From: a virus
Reading direction: 5' to 3' (one strand)
DNA length: 23,703 bases
IMG/VR virus record: IMGVR_UViG_3300010885_021803
Location: 1 to 23,703 of that record
Both the position numbers and the translations under genes were made by a program. The stretch's first letter is position 1; each line of letters begins with the position of its first letter. The notes under the pieces were generated by a model. That model was given only the letters and a program-made list of their open reading frames with translations, did not search any database and was not told where the DNA came from. Shown here piece by piece: positions 6,462-11,300 of this stretch.

Positions 6462-7193
6462 TTAAGCAGCTATCGCATAATCGCGCACAACGAATCCGCT
6501 CTTATCGCGCTTTGCCTTGTTTCCCTTAGGCGTTAACGCCACAACGACTCCGCGCCCGTCTAAGTGGCGAAGATCATGCTCATCGCCGTCAATTGTGGGA
6601 AAGCCATTCCATGTTGCGGGGCGCGTTCCTGCAAACACAACGGCGACACTTCCCCCGGCGCGCAATATTTCAACGCATTGCGACTCGTTTTTCTCACTAT
6701 GGGAAAATGTCAAATGATAATTTGCGGGAAACTTTCCCTGAGCATGTGCTAAAGCTCGTTTAAAGCTTTTCGTGTAGTCAGTGAATTGAATTGCGGGAAA
6801 CGACTCCATCATAGTCGCGCCGCTTTCATCCCTAATGGCTTCAAAGGCGATATCGGTAGACCCATTCGGGCGGATGCAAAGTTTAAGGCTAGCCTTTTCC
6901 GCTTGGCGCATTGTGGCGTTAATGGCGCGCCACATATCGCGCAAATAGCTTTTCCGATCTTTCATAAAGCGGCGCGCCTTGGCAATGCGCGATAACATGA
7001 CTGAGGGATAATAGACGGCCGCCCCTGATTCCGCGCCAAGGCAAAGCGCTTTGCATCCATCGCTAGCGTCGCCGCAAAGATTGCCAACGCCTGCTAGTGT
7101 ATAGGGCGCCATATAGTGAATCCCATTCATCCATCCCTTTTTGATCGCTTTGATTGCTTTGGGATTGTCTACCGAAAAGATTCTGTTTTTCAT
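6462..7193 (-). CDS. Conserved phage protein with a Cys cluster, function unknown (243 aa)
   Basis: Starts MKNRIFSVDNPKAIKAIKKG behind a CGGAGTCGGATC leader. Key features are a cysteine cluster C40-x6-C47-x3-C51 (LCGDASDGCKALCLG), RPNGSTDIAFE, a QFTDYTKSF phrase, NYHLTFSHSEKNESQ, and a C-terminal DLRHLDGRGVVVALTPKGNK. I recognise this arrangement from an uncharacterised family that recurs in phages and plasmids, but cannot name a reaction. The Cys pattern recalls Gp37/Gp68-like or radical-SAM-like proteins without being a canonical CxxxCxxC. Its promoter is shared with the divergent gene bank at 7374. Confidence 0.75.
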   Translation of the reverse strand: MKNRIFSVDNPKAIKAIKKGWMNGIHYMAPYTLAGVGNLCGDASDGCKALCLGAESGAAVYYPSVMLSRIAKARRFMKDRKSYLRDMWRAINATMRQAEKASLKLCIRPNGSTDIAFEAIRDESGATMMESFPAIQFTDYTKSFKRALAHAQGKFPANYHLTFSHSEKNESQCVEILRAGGSVAVVFAGTRPATWNGFPTIDGDEHDLRHLDGRGVVVALTPKGNKAKRDKSGFVVRDYAIAA

Positions 7194-7220
7194 GATCCGA
7201 CTCCGTTGTGCGTTGTGGCA

Positions 7221-7256
7221 CGACTCATTTATGCATTAAATGCATATACTTGTATC
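7221..7256. promoter_or_regulatory. Divergent promoter region with operator site A
   Basis: ATGCA-TTAAA-TGCAT is a 15-bp inverted repeat at 7231-7245. On the plus strand TATACT (7246-7251) is a good -10 with ACGACT about 19 bp upstream. On the minus strand CATAAA is followed by the TGAGTCG leader at 7227-7221, as at the 8043 promoter. The site can thus serve both the 243-aa gene and the plus-strand small genes; the hexamers are weaker than at 8043 and 8685. Confidence 0.55.
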
Positions 7257-7313
7257 GCAATGAATGTAATAAATAAAATAATTCAAATTGAGTGCGATTC
7301 CCTATTGCGAATC

Positions 7314-7332
7314 GTATGCATAAAGCGCATAC
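7314..7332 (+). promoter_or_regulatory. Operator site E upstream of the 7374 gene
   Basis: GTATGC (7314-7319) and GCATAC (7327-7332) form a perfect 6-bp inverted repeat with a 7-bp spacer, the same arm and spacing as the site inside the 8043 promoter. TTGCGA lies upstream and TACATA/ATATTG downstream; as a promoter it is weak. Confidence 0.5.
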
Positions 7333-7373
7333 ATATTGGGCGAGCAACGCACACAACAAAACGGAGTCACACA

Positions 7374-7637
7374 ATGGAAAACCACTACCGCTCACTTTCT
7401 TCTATTGCCCGCGAAATTTGCAAAGATTGGGAAAAGGTAAATTATGCGGCGAAACCGTATCTTTGCGCTATGCAAACCATGGGCGATATACGGGACAAGT
7501 ATGGTTCAGAAGACGGGACTAGCGTGGTTAATTATTTCCTAAACAATGCTAGCGCTTGGCGCGGCGATACCGCAAAGCGGATCAAATCGGAATTAAAGGC
7601 AATGGTAGCGAATAAGCCCGTGAAGCTTGCAGCATAA
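7374..7637 (+). CDS. Small phage protein (87 aa), relative of the 8110 gene
   Basis: The start at 7374 (MENHYRSLSSIAREICKDW) follows ACGGAGTCACACA; upstream in-frame starts would run through the promoter region. The C-terminal half has VVNYFLNNASAWRGDTAKRI followed by KSELKAM, a pattern (xxYFLNNxxxWRGxxAxxIKxELK) common in small phage hypotheticals. The 8110 product has a comparable ADQFLNSYVGSTTWARN segment, so the two may be distant paralogues. Function is unknown. Confidence 0.72.
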   Translation: MENHYRSLSSIAREICKDWEKVNYAAKPYLCAMQTMGDIRDKYGSEDGTSVVNYFLNNASAWRGDTAKRIKSELKAMVANKPVKLAA

Positions 7638-7648
7638 GGAGTCAGGCT

Positions 7649-7813
7649 ATGAAATATCGCAAAATCGGCGGATTACATTTTCTGAAAATTGGGCGCATTA
7701 CTTTTTCGTGGTGCGTATCGAAGCCAAAGAATCCCAAGGTTGAGGCAATCAAAGCGCTTAAAAAGCGAATAAGCAAAGCTAAAGCTAATTTCAAATTAGG
7801 AGTCGCGCTATGA
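7649..7813 (+). CDS. 54-residue basic phage protein
   Basis: ATG behind ATAAGGAGTCAGGCT, 11 bp after the previous stop, and its own stop overlaps the next start (ATGA). The N-terminus MKYRKIGGLHFLKIGRITFS contains the LHFLxIGRxxFS phrase that I recall from many short phage proteins. The C-terminus is a lysine-rich helix (VEAIKALKKRISKAKANFK). Coupled position, ribosome site and the familiar phrase support a real gene despite its size. Function is unknown. Confidence 0.7.
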   Translation: MKYRKIGGLHFLKIGRITFSWCVSKPKNPKVEAIKALKKRISKAKANFKLGVAL

Positions 7814-8046
7814 TCAAATCAACACAATGGCGAGTCACGAAACATAGCGGCGAATCCGCGCCATGGTATCTTGAGTCGCAAGTTTTGCTAGATGACGGGA
7901 CTAGCACGCCATGGGGAACCATAGGACGCTACCGCACAAGAAAAGGCGCGATTCATGTTGGCATGATCATGCGAGAAAGAGGAGAGCGCATATCATGGCC
8001 GGGGGGTGCTATTCGCATGGGGCTTGCGCTTGTGGAATCTTGTTGA
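7810..8046 (+). CDS. Small protein of unknown function (78 aa)
   Basis: Start overlaps the previous stop, with TTAGGAGTCGCGCT as ribosome site. It looks beta-rich (WRVTKHSGESAPWYLESQVL, then STPWGTIGRYRTRKGAIHVG), perhaps a small SH3-like or OB-like fold, but no family is recognised. Its TGA stop lies within the -35 box of the next promoter, so transcription of the following genes can restart independently. Confidence 0.68.
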   Translation: MIKSTQWRVTKHSGESAPWYLESQVLLDDGTSTPWGTIGRYRTRKGAIHVGMIMRERGERISWPGGAIRMGLALVESC

Positions 8047-8071
8047 CTTATATGCGGTAAATGCATATAAA
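8043..8071 (+). promoter_or_regulatory. Sigma-70 promoter with operator in the spacer (site B)
   Basis: TTGACT (8043-8048), 17-bp spacer, TATAAA (8066-8071), then TGAGTCG. TATATGC (8049-8055) and GCATATA (8063-8069) are perfect 7-bp arms filling the spacer and part of the -10. A repressor bound there would block RNA polymerase. It drives the 8110 and 8326 genes. Confidence 0.82.
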
Positions 8072-8109
8072 TGAGTCGTAGTCACAACGCTACGCAATGG
8101 AGTCGGATC

Positions 8110-8304
8110 ATGGAATACGGAAACAAGTGTGATTACAAAAAGATAGACTTGTTTTGCAAGCATGAAGGCAAAACAGGGGCGGATCAGTTTTTGAATAGCT
8201 ATGTTGGTTCTACAACATGGGCGCGCAATTTGAAGGTAGCACGTGAATATATGGCGGCAAAACTTGGAGTCGATCCGTCTAGGATTGTTGCCGTATATGC
8301 ATAA
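8110..8304 (+). CDS. Small phage protein (64 aa), relative of the 7374 gene
   Basis: Start at 8110 behind ATGGAGTCGGATC, the leader shared with the minus-strand 7193 gene. MEYGNKCDYKKIDLFCKHEG is followed by KTGADQFLNSYVGSTTWARN and a helix (LKVAREYMAAKLGVDP). Likely a distant paralogue of the 7374 product. Expressed from its own strong operator-bearing promoter, which argues for a dosage-controlled accessory role. No biochemical function is assigned. Confidence 0.7.
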   Translation: MEYGNKCDYKKIDLFCKHEGKTGADQFLNSYVGSTTWARNLKVAREYMAAKLGVDPSRIVAVYA

Positions 8305-8325
8305 GCTAAACAATGGAGTCGCGCT

Positions 8326-8616
8326 ATGAAAATGAAACCTGAGCACTATTTCCATGTTCGCAATTGTTTTGAGCAAAGCGCACATTGGATTCCCATGATA
8401 CGGGAAAGCATAGCTAATGAAAACAAGGCGAAAGATCATGATAAGCGCTTGCGTTGGGATATGCTTTACACTGCAGTAGGTTCTAGATGGATATGCGACA
8501 ATCTCTATTCATACCTAGACGATTCCCATATCGACTCCGCATTGCGCGATATCATGCGTCAATTTGATGCGCCACCTAAGTATGTATGGACTCGTCATCC
8601 CATAGGCGTCTTTTGA
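8326..8616 (+). CDS. Small protein of unknown function (96 aa)
   Basis: Start behind ATGGAGTCGCGCT, 21 bp after the previous stop and in the same transcription unit. It is helical throughout, rich in Trp, Tyr and His (MKMKPEHYFHVRNCFEQSAH, later WDMLYTAVGSRWICDNLYSY). No motif is recognised. Followed by a hairpin terminator at 8651. Confidence 0.7.
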   Translation: MKMKPEHYFHVRNCFEQSAHWIPMIRESIANENKAKDHDKRLRWDMLYTAVGSRWICDNLYSYLDDSHIDSALRDIMRQFDAPPKYVWTRHPIGVF

Positions 8617-8650
8617 CATAGCCTAAACAATAGCCGCGCCAAGGGATGAA

Positions 8651-8678
8651 GCTGGAGTCATTGCGACTCCGGCTCTTT
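8651..8678 (+). terminator. Intrinsic terminator
   Basis: GCTGGAGTC (8651-8659) pairs with GACTCCGGC (8665-8673), 9 bp with one G-U pair and a 5-nt loop, then TCTTT. It closes the 8110-8326 unit and lies just ahead of the next promoter. Confidence 0.6.
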
Positions 8679-8684
8679 AGCCGT

Positions 8685-8713
8685 TTGACTCATATGCAGG
8701 AAATGCATATATT
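8685..8713 (+). promoter_or_regulatory. Sigma-70 promoter with operator in the spacer (site C)
   Basis: TTGACT (8685-8690), 17-bp spacer, TATATT (8708-8713), then GAGTCG. ATATGCA-GGAAA-TGCATAT is a perfect 7-bp-arm inverted repeat across the spacer and -10. Same architecture as at 8043. It drives the 8755 gene. Confidence 0.82.
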
Positions 8714-8754
8714 GAGTCGTGGGCGCAACAAGCCCCGAAACGAGGAGTCGAACA

Positions 8755-9210
8755 ATGGCTTGCATTCATACACCGGAAGATATCGGCAAATCTAATGCGG
8801 AGTGCGCTTACGATATGGTTTGTGATTATGCTAATCTTGACGAGTCAAAAGAAGCTTTCTGGCAAAATATGGCCGACACAATTGCTGAATATAAAATGTC
8901 GGATGAAGAGTTTAATCGCGCCGTTAACGCTTTCGATAAGCGCTGCTATGAATTAGCGGAGCGTGTAGCGAAAGAAGAGTATGAAATGCTGGCGATTGAG
9001 TCTGGTTCGCGTGTTGTTATCACAAGCGGAAAAGAGCGGGGGTTTGAAGGGGTTTATGACCGGCCATTTCGCGACGAAAACGGAAACCGTGTTTTTGTTG
9101 TTATCTTTCACAATGAAGAGCCGGAAGATGAAGACGACAATGAAGACACTTTTGTGTATGCCCGCTCAATTCGTGCAATTGGCAAAGTGAAGCGCAGGCG
9201 CAAAGCCTAA
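8755..9210 (+). CDS. KOW-like/SH3-like domain phage protein (151 aa)
   Basis: Start at 8755 behind CGAGGAGTCGAACA; an earlier in-frame start at 8719 would lie in the promoter leader. The N-terminal 80 residues are acidic helices. From about residue 83, GSRVVITSGKERGFEGVY has the G-x-x-V-x-I-x-x-G-x-x-x-G-x-x-G-x-V signature of KOW/NusG-like SH3 barrels, followed by an acidic loop (EEPEDEDDNED) and a basic tail (KVKRRRKA). A nucleic-acid or RNA-polymerase/ribosome contact is inferred from the KOW pattern only. It has its own promoter and a strong terminator, forming a single-gene unit. Confidence 0.72.
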   Translation: MACIHTPEDIGKSNAECAYDMVCDYANLDESKEAFWQNMADTIAEYKMSDEEFNRAVNAFDKRCYELAERVAKEEYEMLAIESGSRVVITSGKERGFEGVYDRPFRDENGNRVFVVIFHNEEPEDEDDNEDTFVYARSIRAIGKVKRRRKA

Positions 9211-9235
9211 TGAAGCGCACAAGGTAGCAACAAAC

Positions 9236-9264
9236 CCCCGGTGTAAGAGCCGGGGTATTTTTTT
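9236..9264 (+). terminator. Strong intrinsic terminator
   Basis: CCCCGG (9236-9241) and CCGGGG (9250-9255) with an 8-nt loop, followed by TATTTTTTT. Textbook rho-independent form; it separates the small-gene bank from the packaging module. Confidence 0.9.
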
Positions 9265-9385
9265 GTCTAACATCCAGGTATTGCTCTGATTATGTTGCGT
9301 AGGATTGGATTAGAGCGTCACTGACGGGCTTTAAGCTTGGCCGGTATGTTGGTATGGAAAACTTAGACTTGGCTGGTTTCTTGTT

Positions 9386-9413
9386 TTGTTCTCACATGGT
9401 TTTGTGCTATATT
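9386..9413 (+). promoter_or_regulatory. Candidate promoter for the terminase small subunit
   Basis: TTGTTC (9386-9391), 16-bp spacer, TATATT (9408-9413) with an extended -10 TGC just before it. It is the only good match between the terminator at 9264 and the gene at 9496. It lacks the operator and leader of the small-gene promoters, consistent with a different (late) control. Confidence 0.5.
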
Positions 9414-9426
9414 GGGTGCGTTCAAA

Positions 9427-9440
9427 CAAGGCGCGCCTTG
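9427..9440. promoter_or_regulatory. 14-bp perfect palindrome in the terS leader
   Basis: CAAGGCGCGCCTTG reads identically on both strands and starts 14 bp downstream of the candidate -10, a position suited to an operator. It contains an AscI recognition sequence, which also occurs elsewhere in the window without the flanking arms. Confidence 0.5.
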
Positions 9441-9495
9441 TGATATGGATTCCCTATTGGCGCTCACATGTTGGCGCGGATAACAGGGGAATTCC

Positions 9496-10116
9496 ATGGC
9501 TAGCGATACAAGCGCACAATCAAAGCCCATAAAGCTAAAAGGCGAGAGACGCTATAGCGGGAGAGAGCACCGGGAACAATTGCAAGCTATTGTCCCTGAG
9601 GTGAAGGCAAAGCGAATAGCACTAGAGAAGGAATACAAGCGAAAGCCCTATAGCAGGGAAGCTTTCTTGTCAGTGTGTGAGCGCATGGCGCATGGGGAAA
9701 CAACGTCAGAGGCATTGCAGTCTGAGGGAATAGCACCATCGACGTTTTATGGATGGATGGAAAGAGAGAGTGAAGAATCCGAAGAACTTCGGAGCATATT
9801 CGGGCGCGCGCGCTACGCTCTAGCTGAAGCGGCATTTTCTGAGGCATTACAACGCTCTAGGGCCTTGATGGATGAGCCCGACATTGACTCTGCACGTGTT
9901 GGCGCGGCGCGCCTGCTAGTCGATACTCTCAAATGGTATGCGGAGCGATTGAACCCGCGCCAATACGCCATGCAACGCATTGAACCCGTAGCGCAGACCG
10001 TTCACAACGTGACCAACAATCTGACGATAGACGCACAATCCCTTGGCGCGGATCAGCGCAGCGCATTGCGGACTGCATTAATTGCAGCCCGTGACCATAA
10101 GATTATCGACAACTAA
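9496..10116 (+). CDS. terS: Terminase small subunit, Sf6-like
   Basis: Protein of 206 aa behind AGGGGAATTCC. After a basic N-terminus, residues about 55-85 form a helix-turn-helix (FLSVCERMAHGETTSEALQS, then GIAPSTFYGWMER), followed by the helical segment ALAEAAFSEALQRS and RVGAARLLVDTLKWYAERLN PRQY, the layout of Sf6 gp1-like small terminases (DNA-recognition HTH plus oligomerisation core). It selects phage DNA for packaging and presents it to the large subunit, encoded about 1.2 kb downstream. The wide gap between terS and terL, with unusual repeats, is noteworthy because packaging sites often lie in or beside terS. Confidence 0.88.
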   Translation: MASDTSAQSKPIKLKGERRYSGREHREQLQAIVPEVKAKRIALEKEYKRKPYSREAFLSVCERMAHGETTSEALQSEGIAPSTFYGWMERESEESEELRSIFGRARYALAEAAFSEALQRSRALMDEPDIDSARVGAARLLVDTLKWYAERLNPRQYAMQRIEPVAQTVHNVTNNLTIDAQSLGADQRSALRTALIAARDHKIIDN

Positions 10117-10241
10117 ACTAAAGCATAAGCACACAAAACTAAACTAAACTAAACCTTAGCCAACTAAACGTGTGAGTTTCTTACATAGTCTCACCGCTCT
10201 AGTATACAGCTAAGTTTAGTTTAGTGCTTATGCTTTAGTTT
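10115..10241. repeat. Long imperfect inverted repeat directly after terS
   Basis: An 18-nt segment at 10115-10132 (overlapping the terS stop codon) is the exact reverse complement of 10224-10241. Inside it, CTAAACTAAACCTTAGC (10144-10160) pairs with 10209-10224 with a one-base bulge, and the arms are built from CTAAA units. A third small hairpin GTGAG/CTCAC sits in the loop. It could form a large cruciform or RNA hairpin: a terminator, RNase III site, or part of a packaging signal. Confidence 0.85.
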
Positions 10242-10591
10242 CCACAGTTTAGTTTTAGTTTCCAAGGTACCTCAGGCATCACCCACCCTATGCCCCGGTC
10301 CAGAGGAGGCCCCCAGGTCTTAGGTACCAAATCCCCTCAAACATAACGCGCCATATATTGCGATCCCCACCCCATATGCACATAATACATACCCATACTC
10401 CCCCCCCCCGGTCCCCACCCTGTAGGTACCTGCTCTCTATACAGTGCGGCTTAGCGCGCTACCCCAGCATAGGCCATAGGTATACCCCCCCCGGTACCCC
10501 CGGTCATAGGTACCCCTGTATTGGGTCCCTCTGTAGATAGTTAGCTTATGGGGTAACTAGTTGTGACATTCCCCGCCAGTGGTGTGGCGGA
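10242..10591. repeat. C-rich non-coding stretch with five GGTACC sites
   Basis: No supportable gene. GGTACC occurs at 10266, 10323, 10435, 10493 and 10509, mostly as AGGTACC; I noticed no other copies in the window. The plus strand is strongly C-biased with a run of 10 C (10400-10409) and one of 8 C (10485-10492). The clustered 6-bp palindromes look like binding sites for a dimeric protein, TerS being one possibility. Confidence 0.75.
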
Positions 10592-10607
10592 TGTTTCACG
10601 TGAAACA
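10592..10607. promoter_or_regulatory. parS: parS site 1 (ParB/Spo0J-type centromere)
   Basis: TGTTTCACGTGAAACA is a perfect 16-bp palindrome, identical to the canonical chromosomal parS bound by ParB; the dyad extends one base each side (10591-10608). ParB clamps load at such sites in a CTP-dependent way and are moved by ParA. No parA or parB lies in the window. Confidence 0.93.
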
Positions 10608-10888
10608 TTTGGAGTCCGTTGCCCCTTTTGCAGAGCTTCGATGGAGCCCCCGGCACGGACAAACACCAGGCGAATTGGTGTGGTGGGGACCGGCCCCTGC
10701 AACAAGCCCGGCCCCCAATGCCAAAGAGGGAGCTGCCAAGCGCTCTCCAGCAAACCCAGTATACCCCACTGGCGGGGATGTTTGAAGCTAAATGATGGGC
10801 TGGCGGGCTTCCAACATCTTGATACCCCGGTGCGCACCCAGGATCTCACCGGCCATTCCGGCCATCAACGGTTGTCTACCACACCCAA
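10608..10888. other. Non-coding stretch between the two parS sites
   Basis: About 280 bp with no convincing gene. Open frames exist on both strands, but none has a ribosome site plus protein-like composition; the longest plus-strand frame owes its VSRET phrases to the parS sequences. The stretch is C/G rich like the preceding region. Confidence 0.6.
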
Positions 10889-10904
10889 TGTTTCACGTGA
10901 AACA
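10889..10904. promoter_or_regulatory. parS: parS site 2 (ParB/Spo0J-type centromere)
   Basis: A second exact copy of TGTTTCACGTGAAACA, 297 bp from the first and directly abutting the stop codon of the minus-strand microprotein gene. The flanks differ from those of site 1 beyond the shared A/T pair, so it is not a simple duplication of a longer segment. Confidence 0.93.
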
Positions 10905-11057
10905 TCAATAGCAGGTCGTATTGCACATGCTGCCTGTGCAACAAGTTGTGCAGGTTGTTAATTTTCCGTTAACGTAGTAGGTGTGTGTGGTGCATGAAGC
11001 ATAAGCTATAGCAGGTAGCATTGTCATGCCCAAGATAGCTATGATGATTTTGCGCAT
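10905..11057 (-). CDS. Cys-rich exported microprotein (50 aa)
   Basis: ATG at 11057 with AAGGGGGAATGCA upstream. MRKIIIAILGMTMLPAIAYA is a classic Sec signal peptide (basic n-region, hydrophobic core, AYA cleavage site). The mature part of about 30 residues starts SCTTHTYYVNGKLTT and continues CTTCCTGSMCNTTCY, with six Cys and many Thr. I recall similar CTT...CTTCC...CTTTC peptides among proteobacterial and phage hypotheticals; function is not known. Its lone antisense position in the terS-terL gap, ending exactly at parS site 2, suggests a moron-like cassette. Disulfide-bonded or metal-binding periplasmic roles are possible. Confidence 0.72.
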   Translation of the reverse strand: MRKIIIAILGMTMLPAIAYASCTTHTYYVNGKLTTCTTCCTGSMCNTTCY

Positions 11058-11138
11058 TGCATTCCCCCTTCAATGACAACAAGATTATAGTATGTTTTGG
11101 CGCGGTGGACTATATTAATCTGGAACAGGGGGCTGCTC

Positions 11139-11300
11139 ATGCCAAAAAATGTTTCTAAACGTCGCTGGAAAGCGCGGCTTATGCTCGGCAAATGGATTCC
11201 GTCCATGGTGATCTATCATTACGGCTTTGATGACCTGTACGGAGATGTTCTAGTTCATCACCCCGAAATGCCCTTTTACAAGATGGCCCCAAAGCTATGA
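11139..11300 (+). CDS. Small basic protein before terL (53 aa)
   Basis: Start at 11139 (MPKNVSKRRWKARLMLGKWI) behind AACAGGGGGCTGCTC; the upstream frame has no ribosome site. The stop overlaps the terL start as ATGA, so translation of the two is coupled. Strongly basic N-terminus, then a Tyr/His/Asp-rich segment (VIYHYGFDDLYGDVLVHH). No family recognised; packaging accessory role is only suggested by position. Confidence 0.68.
   Translation: MPKNVSKRRWKARLMLGKWIPSMVIYHYGFDDLYGDVLVHHPEMPFYKMAPKL

Noticed and set aside
9353-9439. Short plus-strand frame starting MENLDLAGF before terS
   Set aside because: No ribosome site and it overlaps the candidate promoter and palindrome.
10563-10961. 132-codon plus-strand open frame spanning both parS sites
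   Set aside because: Its two VSRET phrases come only from the parS sequence in the same frame; the start is GTG with a weak site, the composition is not protein-like and it overlaps the better supported minus-strand microprotein.
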